A DNA stretch of 64,000 nt from Turnera subulata (lineage: Eukaryota; Streptophyta; Magnoliopsida; Malpighiales; Passifloraceae): positions 1-64,000 of the forward strand of contig JAKUCV010004472.1 in assembly GCA_028386065.3 (NCBI GenBank), written 5' to 3'. The translations under genes and the position numbers were made by a program. The notes below the pieces were generated by a model. The model saw nothing but the letters and a program-made list of their open reading frames with translations. It was not told the DNA's origin and made no database searches. Below are positions 46,529 through 57,187 of the stretch, piece after piece (the stretch's first letter is position 1; each line of letters starts with the position of its first letter).

Positions 46529-46767
46529 TCAAACTTCCAGTTGATTTGCAGGACTATGACTATTCCTTGGATTTGCGGAGCCTTGGTTGCATGTTTGCTC
46601 GAATGGTGAGAGTCACACTAGTGGGCTGCTCTTGCCCTTTAATTCATTGTTGCACTTATCCTAGATTCTTAGTTAAATATATTTCTTCTTCTTGATGCAG
46701 ATATTCAGGAAGAACCGTTCTTTTATGGTCAGGACAACCATGATCAGCTTGATGCACTCGTTGGCAG
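46529..46767 (+). pseudogene. Casein kinase II alpha subunit, C-terminal exons
   Basis: Exon 46529-46602 encodes [20 protein letters not shown] followed by ARM and a GTGAGA donor. After an intron ending GATGCAG, 46701-46767 encodes IFRK, then (with a shift) FYGQDNHDQL, joined directly to DALVG. In plant CK2 alpha these are the activation-segment-to-helix-F region ([20 protein letters not shown]) and the following F-F-Y-G-H-D-N-H-D-Q-L block. An internal deletion removes the sequence between H-D-Q-L and the late A-L-V-G block. CK2 is a constitutive Ser/Thr kinase. This fragment is non-functional and lies upstream of the N-terminal exon, so order is not preserved. Confidence 0.85.
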
Positions 46768-47253
46768 GTTCGTTAACCTTTGTCCTCATTATTGTGCAAA
46801 GGAGTTTTAAAATGTAGCTTTTATAAGTGAAAGAGTGATTATATTTAACCGTGGAATTTCTCTGGATAGCTTTCTTTTTCTTTCTCTTTTGTTTGCATTT
46901 TACGTTTCAGTGAATCGAAAATCGGACTAACTCAAACTTTTTTTTGGCTCTCCTTTTCCTTGTGTACTAACTCAAACTTCTAGATCCCTTCTTATTATTC
47001 ACAGGTTATCCCTCAATCGATATGCACCCGTATGGACTTGCAGTAAGTGCTAATTTTGTGTGGTTGGTCAAATTTTGATGATAATTTGATCGATTATCCG
47101 GTTATCCGGATAAGGGGGTTTTGTATTTGCTCCATTTTCTTTTCAGTTACTGTTAACAAGATCTTCAAGATAGGTCATTATTTTGACCATCTTCATTTCC
47201 ATACATAATATGGGTTCATTTTGTGGTTTTCTTTTTCCGTAAAACTTCAGTTT

Positions 47254-47389
47254 GTTGCAGTGATCAAGACGATTATGAGGTTGTTCGTAAAGTTGGAAGG
47301 CAAAATATAGTGAGATATTTGAAGGAGTAAATGTGAATAGCAACGAGTGGTGCATCATTAAGGTCCTGAAACCTGTTAAGAAGAAAAAG
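47254..47389 (+). pseudogene. Casein kinase II alpha subunit, N-terminal exon
   Basis: After a pyrimidine tract and CAG, the sequence encodes [13 protein letters not shown], the start of the CK2 alpha kinase domain. A 1-nt deletion in the glycine loop (expected G-R-G-K-Y-S-E-V-F-E-G) then shifts the frame, and the remaining bases still match [20 protein letters not shown]. It ends at a GTAAAAG donor. The catalytic exons that should follow are missing. Being downstream of C-terminal exons, it is either a second fragment or a shuffled one. Confidence 0.85.
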
Positions 47390-48117
47390 GTAAAAGCTTA
47401 ATGGTGCTATATTTGCTTGGTTGTTTTTATGTCTTTATCTCTGTCATGATACACATCCTTTGATAATCCAATGCCCAATTATACTATGGCTTTCCACTAC
47501 TTTCCCTCCAATGTCTTTAGCAGCTGAGCTTGAATTCGGTTATTTTGAGCAAATATTCTTGTTATTAGCTCAAATATAGCTACATTACACTCATTGATTC
47601 TTGTTATTAGCTCAAATATAGTTATACGACACTCGTTGACTCTGTTAAACATATGCTATTACTTAACTGTTTGTCTCTGTTTTCCACTTTGACAATGGTA
47701 GACTTGTAGTTGGGTTTGAATGTTTTTTGATGGCTGGTATGACGTGCTCTAACCCTTTATGGATAAGGCTTTGGGTGATGGCAAAGATACATTCAGTTGG
47801 ATAATTTTAACACTAAAATATATGTTACAAACCACAGAATTAACTGAGAGCCGGTGTGATGTTCTAGAACAATATCCTGGCTTGCCTTATTCGACGTTTA
47901 ATTTTCTGTGCTAGCTTGGTAAGATGCGTTTATCTGTTGAGATATTTGAATTATTTGATTTTATTAAAACAATTTATAGAGTTGTTGTTGATACACTGGT
48001 TGCCACAAGCTTTTGATATGAGTTTCTGATTGAACATGTGGATTGACTGAAACTATTCAACAGCATTCATTTTCTTTCAAGGCTTTTGTTCATGCAAAAC
48101 CGGCTGCATTTACACAG
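47390..48117. other. Intron-like T-rich sequence, no gene
   Basis: Directly follows the CK2 alpha N-terminal exon and has plant-intron composition. It contains a local duplication TTGTTATTAGCTCAAATATAG (47558 and 47603). No exon recognised. Confidence 0.5.
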
Positions 48118-50440
48118 TGTTGCTGTAGTAAACAAGGTCGAATCACAGGGATTGCGAAATAACACTGTCCTTAGAGGTTTCGATCGATTAGGCTATAAAA
48201 CAACAAGTAAATAAAGTATCGAATTGGTGAGAGTAATAGGCAGAGAAAATAAAATAAAGAAACAGCGTGTGCTGGTAGGAAGATGTAGTAAAAAAGAAGT
48301 GTGCTGGTAGGAAGATGTAGTAAAAAAGAGACTTAGGTTGTCCGGGATTCACTACAGCGGGTGCTGTCTAAGTAATAAAACTATGGTTTGGCTAATTTAT
48401 TCGTCTACCTTGTAGGGCTACCTAGCCTCTATCTTCTACAACCAGCTGTTTACTGATAGTGTAAAACTACCCTATCCCGAACAACCTGCTGTTCGCCAGT
48501 GTTGCCTATCCTAAGGTGCAGTAGGCGCTGTACTACGTGCTGAATCCTCAACTACCCTAAAAATCTCTTTCGACAACAGTTAGGATAGAGGTTGTATATA
48601 GAACGATCAGATTTCCTAACTTCTCCTGTTCAGTGTTTCGCTAGGTCATATAAGGTGCACAAGAGGGTGATCAGGCCGCATGCGCTGTTAAGCTCTCCAT
48701 ACACAAATCAAGGTGAGAACGAACAATAAAAGCCAAAACACGAATTATTACTCAAACATAACTGTAGCTACATCCCATAAACCTAGATTAGGGAATTTGG
48801 TTCATGAATAAACTAAAAACAACAATAGATAGCAACAGCGACATGCTGTCGAATAAAAATCTAAAGGTCTTCACTTTGCTTCAGCCGAATTCTCCACTCT
48901 CTCTTGCTCTGAAAAATGATTTTTTGTTGCTGAGAAAAGAGTTTGTCGATGGGCCAAAAAGGCTATCCTTCTTAGGGTTTTATTCTTTTCTATTTATAGA
49001 GAACAAAGTCTTTGATAAAATCCTAAGTCTTGGAAAATAAGTTTTCTTCTCAAAACCTAGCAGCAAAAGGTCTTCTTTCCTTCCAAGGAGTGTCCACGTG
49101 ATCTTCAATAAAATTTCCTTGAATTTAAGTGCAAGCTCCAAGTTAATTATAAAAATCGGGACTTTGACGCAGCGCCGCTGTCAAGCTGTATCTGGATGCT
49201 GTTGCTACTACAGTTTGAACTGGAACTTGACATTCAGCAGTGCCTCGCTGTTTTCGGGCCAAAATCGTCAACATCCAATAAAAAAGGGACCTAATTGCAC
49301 TTGAAAGCTAACAAGAGCTAAGAAAGTAGAATTTGGTGCAAAAGAAAGTGATTTCCTTTCTAAATGCATAAATGGATGCTAAATACAAGGCCAAAAGAGT
49401 ATTGTGCATGTTGTAAAAATGTGTACTTTCATGCTCATCAAATTCCCCAAAACTTAAACCTTTGCTTGTTCACAAGCAAAACATAAACTTAATCACAAAA
49501 AAATGATGCAGCAGGAAATTACAACAACCATCTCGAAATTAAAATACATCAACAGCACCTGTCATGCATAGTACAACTCTCCTGCAGTCAGAAATCCGAA
49601 ATTGTCTCATTGAAAGAAAAATTATCAGTTCTAATTCAACAAAAGTCAGAAAGCGCAGAGATGATAAAAAAAAAAGTCAAATAGGTAGCCATTCAACCTT
49701 CAAAGCTCCTCATGCCATTGCATAAAAATAAGTACCAAAAGTAAGCAACCACCCCATAGGCCGATTCAAATTTCCTATCTCTACAAATTAGCATAAAGGC
49801 AAAATTAAGGATCAAAAGGTCTTTCTTGGTCTTGCAATAGGGTTAGTTTAGGGCTAACAAAGAAAGGGAATTAGATGGATAACAAAAAGTGCTTACCTTC
49901 CAAAATCCTAATTTAGGATAGCTTCTTCTTCAAAGTAATGATCGAACCAAGAACTTATGAACCTTTGAGCACAAATAGAATTACAGGAGATAATGAGAGC
50001 AAAAGACCTTACAAGGGAGTGATAAATTTTTTATTTTATTGGTTTTTGTTTTTTATTTTTTGTATCACTCATCTCCATGTTCTTAATTTACAAAGCTCCA
50101 TTTCACATCTCGGCAAACTCCTTGTGTTTTCACCTTACAGCGGGTGCTGTCACGATGCTGTCATGCTAAAAATTAGAACAAGGAAGGCAAACAAATAGGG
50201 TCGGGCTATCATCCAAAGGATAGCATGCTTAAAAAGCACTGTGATGGTCGTGCAAGGCTCAAACAGCTAGGGAATGATGATGTAGGTATGTGAAAATAAA
50301 TTCGACCATCAACCTAGGCTCAAAGGGGTTGTCTAATGGAAATTATGATATAGGTAGGATAATCATCTCTATTCCTATCCGAAGGAATCGTTTGTCATCT
50401 TTATTCCTATCGGAAGTAATGGCATATTAAACATGGATTA
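48118..50440. mobile_element. Probable LTR retrotransposon non-coding remnant
   Basis: It begins TGTTGCTGTAGTAAACAAGG, then GTCGAATCACAGGGATTG, and contains CCCCAAAACTTAAACC near 49445 and a TCAACCTAGGCTCAAAGGGG block near 50308. Similar phrases recur in plant gypsy LTRs. A 32-bp tandem duplication lies at 48267-48330, and the phrase CAGCGGGTGCTGTC occurs at 48355 and 50138. No protein domain was seen, and the right end is not sharply defined. Confidence 0.4.
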
Positions 50441-50467
50441 TGATGATGCTTGAGTACCTTTTCTTTT

Positions 50468-50755
50468 TTGGAGCCAATATTTATCTTGGGAAAGGATTCA
50501 GATTTATCCGCTCTGATTCTCAGGTGCTGCAAGTTTTCAATGTTTTCTTCTTGACAGTGCCTTTGTTTTTTTCCGTTTTGAAAGTGCTGAGCTGTTGATA
50601 ACATATGTTGACCACATATTATGGACGTCTTTTTTTTTTTTATGCATTTAGGTCTTCCTGTTCGCCAACTCCAAATGCAAAAGTTACTTCCACAACTACC
50701 TGAAGCCATCAAAGCTCACATGTACACCAATGTTTAGGAAGCAACATAAGAAGGT
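50468..50755 (+). pseudogene. Ribosomal protein eL24 fragment
   Basis: Exon 50468-50523 encodes GANIYLGKGFRFIRSDSQ. After a 127-bp intron, 50651-50755 encodes [20 protein letters not shown] and [14 protein letters not shown]. These match the conserved start of eukaryotic eL24 (S-G-A-K-I-Y-P-G-x-G-x-R-F-I-R-S-D-S-Q, then [25 protein letters not shown]), a 60S subunit protein. The initiating exon is missing and the reading frame loses similarity after Q-H-K-K, so about the first half of the protein remains. Substitutions at conserved positions (R to S, R to Y, W to C) suggest relaxed constraint. Confidence 0.9.
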
Positions 50756-51440
50756 CAACTTAGGATTCATGGCATTATTATTGTTCCCTGTGCTAGCAAT
50801 TTCAATCTTATGCCTTTGTTGCAAGAAAGTTTTATGTATATGATTTTTTTTTTTTTGATGCGAATGTATATGATTATATTTTTGCACCTTGCTAAACTTC
50901 TACCTCAGGCATCTGACTGGATCAAACACATTAACATATTAAGCTATGTCCCCCATTCTGGTACCTCATCCTGTACAGGTCCTCGTTTATTATTTGGTTT
51001 TTTTATTGATTTTTATCCTGATCAGCAGAGTCTTGTTGTTGTTGTTTTTGTGACCCTTATCTGGAATTGATTGATTTATAATTAGTCCAAAAAAGTGAAG
51101 AAAGTTTTGTTCTGGGTTTTGTAAGGGAGCTCCAAGTCAATCTCTTTCAGGAACTCTGTCTGGGACCATAGCAAATTCACTAATCTTTTGGCCATCACAA
51201 AAGACTCAAAAGCTTCACATTATTGTTTTGTATAAGGGAGCAAGAATAACTTTTTTTTCCATTCTTTTACCAGTATTATTATTAGTGGACTCGAAATTTT
51301 GTATCTGATACTTTGTATAATTTCATAAAATGTCAATTTTGATTATTTTTTGTGCTTTTTATATTGTTTCCAATAGTTAATTATTAGAAAAACCTACTGT
51401 AGGTTTCATTATTTATTTTTTTAAAATAGTAATATAACAT
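50756..51440. other. AT-rich, no gene recognised
   Basis: Contains poly-T tracts and short unrelated frames. Nothing conserved was identified. Confidence 0.5.
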
Positions 51441-51449
51441 TAAGGAGGT

Positions 51450-51772
51450 TAAAACCCCCACAGTATAACCCCCACAAATTGGATTATGCAAAAAGGGGCG
51501 CAATTTGTGGGGTTTTTAATGCAATTTATGGGGGTTTCAACACCCGCTATTTGCCGACGTGAGTTTGAGCAAATCCTGCGCTGACAAATAGCGGGGGTTG
51601 AAACCCCAGCAAATTGCATTAAAAAACCCACAAATCAAATAGTGAAAATAACAATTAGCGACAGATGTAACTGTGGGGGTTTTGGCAACCCCCGCGACGG
51701 CAAATAGCGGGGGTTGAAACCCCGCAATCTGCACTAAAAAAACCCCCACAATACGCGCGCCTTTCTGTAGTG
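51450..51772 (-). mobile_element. CACTA-type end with subterminal repeats
   Basis: The right end GCCTTTCTGTAGTG (51759-51772) is a CACTA terminus in inverse. It is preceded by many AACCCCCGC and GCGGGGGTT motifs like those of the element at 32264-35559. The other terminus was not found, so this is a truncated element of a related family. Confidence 0.7.
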
Positions 51773-51929
51773 ATGAGAGTATTGTGCAGATGACAAAGCC
51801 GATTATGATCTTTATATGAGGTTTGTGCAATGGGTAGAACATGTGGGTCGATTTATCTTGGGTATAATCTTTGGGAGGAGCAGATCTGCAACTTCAAACA
51901 GTGATCGAATGATATGGTCACGGCTTGGG

Positions 51930-52335
51930 CAGGAAAGGAAGACTTTGTGCTAGAATCTCTAAGCCATGTGTGCTGGGAGATTTGGAAACAAAGGAACAAC
52001 GCACTGTTTGGGGAATCACAAATTGACCCTGGCAAGACAATGCGATCGGCTACTAGGTTGTCAAACGAATTGCTTTTGCAATGACAGAACCTGCAAACCA
52101 GAAGTTGGGGACAGGCTAATGACCAATGGAAGCCACCGCCATCAGGTTGGCTGAAGATGGATGTGGATTGTTCTTTTTTCAATTTTGATGGGTGGATTGG
52201 GGCTGGGATGGTGCTTTGGGAAGTGCAGGGTGTGGTACATGATGTTTTTATGTGTGCTGGAACTGGTTCTTCACCAGCTGCAGGGGAAGCGTGGGCATTA
52301 TTGAAGGCAGTGAATCGCATACTTTTTCTGCGTAT
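51930..52335 (+). pseudogene. RNase H-like (RVT_3) domain fragment of a LINE-type element
   Basis: Encodes CWEIWKQRNNALFGE, then (after a TGA near 52080) QWKPPPSGWLKMDVDCSF, GAGMVLWEVQGVVHDVF and SSPAAGEAWALLKAVNRI. The order W-K-P-P-x-x-G-W-x-K-x-N-x-D-x-S/F, then A-G-x-G-x-V-L-R-x, then A-E-x-x-A-L is that of the plant RVT_3 RNase H-like domain. The first D and the E of the catalytic set are visible. The first part and the tail are separated by a stop, and the distal D-S-x-x-V block is replaced by the foldback family sequence. It is a decayed retroelement fragment. Confidence 0.8.
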
Positions 52336-52613
52336 ACAGAGGGATCAAATATGCACAACTGGTGCGTTCTTCTCTTCCAAAATTCTAACCAATCAGATAC
52401 ATAAAGAGTATAAGCATATTGTTGATAAAACCTGTGGGCGCTGATAGATGTACATACCAGGATACCATGATCCTTGTCTTGAAATAAAGAACTAATAGAA
52501 AATTAAAAAAAGTGGTTGGAAAAATCTGTGAACTGAGCGTCTCATATTATTTTCGTCTGTCTTATATGTGGTTGCGTAGTAGGTCTTATCGGGATTAAGA
52601 TCTAATAAGTTTA

Positions 52614-52641
52614 CTAGCTCACTTCCAGTGGGTTGCACGGG
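52614..52641 (-). mobile_element. Helitron 3' terminus candidate
   Basis: On the minus strand CCCGTGCAACCCACTGG can form a short hairpin, followed 7 nt later by CTAG and then T. Helitron 3' ends have a hairpin about 10 nt before a CTRR end and insert between A and T. The 5' terminus was not located. Confidence 0.45.
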
Positions 52642-53100
52642 ATTATTTTCCTGCACAATCCACAAAAAATTAATTAAAATAGATTGGAAAAATAAAAAAA
52701 AATATAAAAACAAACATGATGCTTAATTGAGGGTGATAAAATGACTTTAATACTATAACAACATTCGTTTGTATGCAAATAAAAACAAAACAAAAGAAGA
52801 ATAAGAGAGAATGAGTGAATGATAGAGAAACTGTATCACACACAAACTGTATCTAGACCTTGTGTAGTGCAAATAGAAATAAAATAGAGAAGGAGTAAAA
52901 GAGAATGAATAAATAGAGAAACTATGTCACAAAGAGAGACTATTATTTTACATACGCAGATATCTGTATTTAAAGAAAGATGATGGAGAAGAAATTAAAG
53001 GGCCAGTTTTGAATAACAATATTATCTTATCAGTTGTAAAGTTTATCAATCTAAAGCTAATATAATTCTTATCAGAAAACAATCATAGAGTAAATAACAT

Positions 53101-53126
53101 AATATATATATATATATATATATATG
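53101..53126. repeat. TA microsatellite
   Basis: Uninterrupted TA dinucleotides, about 12 units. The region 52650-53540 around it is AT-rich with local repeats (TTTAATTCTTATCAGC, GAGTTTAATTCTTAT) and has no gene. Confidence 0.9.
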
Positions 53127-53539
53127 TAATATTAAATGATTTTTGTTTTCAAATCAATGACATAACTTTTCAGTTTTTTCTGATAAGAGTTTAATTCTTA
53201 TCAGCAATAATTCATAAGCTTCTCATATTAGAGTTTAATTCTTATGAGCATCTTTTTTATATTGAATTTCAGCTTTTAGCTTAAATTGTACGAGGATATA
53301 ACTTTTCTGATGAGAGTTTTATTCTTATTAAGATCTTTTTAATATTGAATTTTTTTTGGATAATTATATTTGTTATTATGGCCATATGTCAAAATCTGAT
53401 TGATTAAAACTAAACTTAAAACTTTTCACATGGCAATACATATTAACCTCTAAAATCCTATGTGTCAACACCTGATGAGGATATCAGCTTTACATATATA
53501 TAATAGATTTGTCCGTGGCAAGTCATTCTACCTGACAAT

Positions 53540-53747
53540 TGGTGAATCTTCTTCCGTAACAATCAGGCAAGAAAATCCTTCTTTATTTATTATATGTTCA
53601 CAAGGATATGCTACATGTACAACGTACCTAATATCATTTTTTTAAGGACACTAGAGGCCATTCCACCCTAGGTAGGTTGGCCAAAGAAATATAGCATGTA
53701 GGTATTATTTTTTAAAAATATGATGCAGATAAGTACACTTAGACGAT
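53540..53747. repeat. Duplicated segment, first copy (continues at 54127)
   Basis: Matches 54978-55215: AATCAGGCAAGAAAATCCTTC, GGCCATTCCACCCTAGGTAGG and the stretch GATGCAGATAAGTAC. The second copy shows the sequence without the LINE insertion at 53748-54113. Confidence 0.85.
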
Positions 53748-54113
53748 TATTTGTTATGTCACCTTATGGAATCTTTGGTTAGCAAGGAATAAGGTAATTT
53801 TCTAGAACCAAGACGTAGATTCGGCAAAGCTATTCGAGGTAATCCTGTTTCACTCGATTTCGTGGATCAAGGTAATGCAACCAACTTTTCCTTATAGCTT
53901 TGCTGACTTTGTTCTTTGTGCTGAGAGTATCAAGGGGTGGTATGGTGTCAAATGTAATCTTTCTTTTGTGGAACTCGCTTCGGTGTATGACCTGATAAGG
54001 GTGGTACTTTTGTATTCTTATCAGGTCTTTCATGTCTATCATCTTTGTGATGAGTGGACTCTGTACATATTTTTATTTAATACAAGTATCGATTATATCA
54101 AAAAAAAAAAACT
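53748..54113 (+). mobile_element. 5'-truncated LINE with 13-bp target duplication
   Basis: Perfect target duplications ACACTTAGACGAT lie at 53735-53747 and 54114-54126. The insert encodes the extreme C-terminus of a plant LINE ORF2 (LWNLWLARNKVIF, then ISWIKVMQPTFPYSFADFV), ends with a 3' UTR and a poly(A) tail, and is about 366 bp long. The paralogous empty site is near 55175-55190. Confidence 0.95.
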
Positions 54114-54584
54114 ACACTTAGACGATGTACATCTAAAAGAGTAGAAAACTAGTATCGTATTCCGTGTCTCACAAGGGAGTTAATAATTTTTCTTATATAT
54201 TAATATTTATTAAGAGAGAAAAATCAAAGGAGATTTAATTAAACAATAATTTCATCAAATTAGGAAAAATTGAATGATTTTTTATGCACGAATAAAAAAA
54301 TTAAATACTTAAAAAAACGTATGATAGAAAGAAAGTGATTGTGAAAATGCAAAAATAGTACTCACTTATACGAAACATATAATTCTTTAGGTTAATTTTA
54401 GAAAATGATTTGAAAGAAAACTGTATTTGTAAGGGGAGACTATAACTAAGTAGACTAAATTTAATAAATCTTATTATTATCGTTGTTTACTATCATAGAA
54501 CAAAGAAAATATTTTTTCCCCCTTCCCCTCCGTGATTTATATTTTTTTCTAATTTATCGTGTATTATTTAGGAAATTTATTTTG

Positions 54585-54812
54585 CTAATTTATCGTGTAT
54601 TATTTAGGAAATAAATCTGCACATTCAATATATATACTTAATTAGTCTAATTGTTCCTAATATAGTCAAATTTAATATCAGGTCTACAACTAATCAAATT
54701 TAGGGAGTCTCCACCATATAAAATTCAGTTATATTAGGAATAATTAAACCATATAAGTATATATATTGAATGTGAAGATTTTATTTCCTAAATAATACAC
54801 AACAAATAAGGA
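54585..54812. mobile_element. AT-rich MITE-like hairpin
   Basis: TCGTGTATTATTTAGGAAAT followed by CACATTCAATATATATACTT is repeated as reverse complement in 54730-54812, with a 60-bp middle. The arms are about 90 bp. A partial copy of the left arm precedes it at 54556. No clear target duplication. Confidence 0.7.
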
Positions 54813-54977
54813 AATAATTAAAATTTAGGAGATGAATGGGGAATGGATAAGGTAAATTGGAGAAATAAATAACTCCTAGAATGGAAAAAGCAAATAGTTA
54901 AAGATAATTTGTTAATATAAATAGGAGTCTACAACAAATCAAATTTGGGGAGTCTCCTTCATTCTCAGTGTTAAGTG

Positions 54978-55215
54978 GTAAATCTTTTCCCCTAACAATC
55001 AGGCAAGAAAATCCTTCTTTATTTATTATATGCCCCCAAGGATCTGCTACATGTACAACGTACCTATTATCATTTTTCTAAGTACGCTAGAGGCCATGCC
55101 ACCCTAGGTAGGTTGGCCAAAGAAATCCAGCAGGTAGGTACTATTTTTTTTTTTTGATATGATGCAGATAAGTACCACTTAGACGATGTACATCTAAAAC
55201 AGTAGAAATGGAAAG
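54978..55215. repeat. Duplicated segment, second copy (empty site)
   Basis: Paralogue of 53540-53747 plus 54127-54150, lacking the LINE. Shows CCACTTAGACGATGTACATC at the insertion site. Confidence 0.85.
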
Positions 55216-55239
55216 ACTATCGAGGTAATAAAATTAAAT

Positions 55240-55605
55240 ACAAATAAGGCAAGATACTAGTAGAGACCTACCCCTAAACCTAAACACACTCTGTTATCGT
55301 CCTATATATAAACATTATTAGCTTTTCAGCAAAAAATATAAACATTATTAGCGGCTTCGCCATTTCACAATCCTCCACAAACCAGAAAAACAACACTGAA
55401 AACAGCGCCGCCACAAACCAGAAAACAACCCTTCTATATATTCAATCAGTTTTGATGATCACTCTAACATGTATTCATGCAAAATGAAGGACATGGTGGT
55501 GCTGGTATGGTGGATAACCCTAGTGGTTAGGGCTGATATCTTTTAAATATCGGATCGCCGATTTACCAGAAAAATTTTGGTGGGTATTTTTTCTCTATAT
55601 ATCTT
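55240..55605 (+). repeat. Gene-5'-end repeat family, direct copy
   Basis: Contains the TATA-like CCTATATATAAAC (55302), the leader block GCGGCTTCGCCATTTCAC, then GATTTACCAGAAAAATTTTG and GTGGGTATTTT. The same order occurs at 17640-17940 and 42240-42530. It looks like promoter, leader and first-exon sequence of a host gene that has been multiplied, but the gene is not identifiable. Confidence 0.55.
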
Positions 55606-55945
55606 CTGTTTCTTTATGAGTCTCAAGTTGTGTTTTTTTCAAATTTAAAATATCAAGTATCTTATTAATGTGTTTTGCGTTTCATTAGATCTGGTCTTAT
55701 GATAAGTTGTGTTATAGAAAAAAAAAAAAAACTCTGTAAGTTGTGGAACTAGAAAATTATGATAACTATATAAGTTGTAGATCTAGAAAAATTACATTGG
55801 ACTCTAAATTGTTTAACTGGAAAAATTATGCTGGCATGGTTCTTTTATGCACAAAGAACGCTGCTGATTTGATCGGCTTAAAAGAATAATTGAATTTGGT
55901 CAAACAGAGTGTCTGTTTAGCGAGGCTGTTAATTCAAATGTTCTT

Positions 55946-56155
55946 TTTTTTTATTTTGATGCTAACGACCGCTTTATTTATAAATAAAATTACTTACAAG
56001 GGATTAGTAAGTATAGTCTATCAGCAATGGAAGAGTACTACCAAGAGGACACCATCCTACAGGGGATTAAGAAATAGAAGCTAAAAGATTGAATTCTCCT
56101 CTAAGACCTCTCCAGTTTTTCAAGCACTCGGCATTGGCAATAACATGTGAAGTTT
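55946..56155 (-). mobile_element. Short LINE 3' end with 17-bp target duplication
   Basis: Perfect 17-bp direct repeats TTAATTCAAATGTTCTT flank it at 55929-55945 and 56156-56172. On the minus strand it encodes ANAECLKNWRGLRGEFNLLA, the terminus of a LINE ORF2, then a 3' UTR and an A-rich tail (T-rich on plus at the left edge). Confidence 0.95.
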
Positions 56156-56172
56156 TTAATTCAAATGTTCTT

Positions 56173-56739
56173 CCGCTAGTAATTGTTTGATGCGGTGGCT
56201 TTAACCCTAGAAGTTAGTATTATCTATGGAAACCAATCTATATACATGTTAAAGCAAAAACTTCTCTCTGGTGGATTCTGGTAGTGACACGTGTTGTGTT
56301 TCTAAAAAATTAAACTATTCTTAAAAAATGTTTCTACACTCCTTATTGACAAGTCTTGAATTTAATCCAAAAAAAACTTAAAACATTCTAAACTACACCC
56401 TTTTTTATGCAAAATTCAGTCTTGAAGTTAATTGTTTGGGAATGACAAAAAGGTATGTGTGTTCATAACAAAGAGACTCTTCTTTTGACAGATTATCCGA
56501 ATAGCAACCAAACTCATTAGCCTTTAATGGTTAAAAAAATAAAACAAAAAATATATTAACTTTTCCAATTGACATAGTTATAAATGCACATGAAATATCC
56601 ACAGAGACATTAATGGAACATTAGGCTTAAGTTAACGGTTAGGAATGCCATAAAAATTAAGCTTAAGTTAAGTTTCAATGCCGAAAACCAAAAGTCACAT
56701 ACATGAACGCTAAGGTTACATATATTTAAATTCTAATTA
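56173..56739. other. AT-rich, no gene recognised
   Basis: No conserved coding sequence, RNA gene or terminal repeat seen. It precedes the AP2-type pseudogene. Confidence 0.5.
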
Positions 56740-57187
56740 ATTTTTGTACTACAAAATGAGGACAACCATATACCAGATGGTAATCATATTGGTTTTACTA
56801 AATTTTAAGGACAAATTTCAAAACGTAGTATTCATCCACAATCAACAAAAACATGTGGAGAAGAGTAGGAGGGGGCCAGGTCTAGGAGCTTTCGGTGCCG
56901 AGGGGCCATTTTCTACGTTGGAGTCTTATATCTGACAGTAATTCATTATTTTGTTGTATGTTTTTTTTATTATATGCTTATTTATTAGGATCAGGAATTG
57001 CCTTTTTAATTAATTGCTATTAGTTGGCATTAAAATTTTATAGAGATTAGTTTTTTTTTTTTTTTTTTTTTGATGCAAACGACATTCTTTAATTATTTAT
57101 AATGAAAGATAAGATACATAAGTTCAAACAGCGAAATTGAACACCTATTTACAAAAGCCCAAGACTCCTATAGCACCTGTAGTGAAG

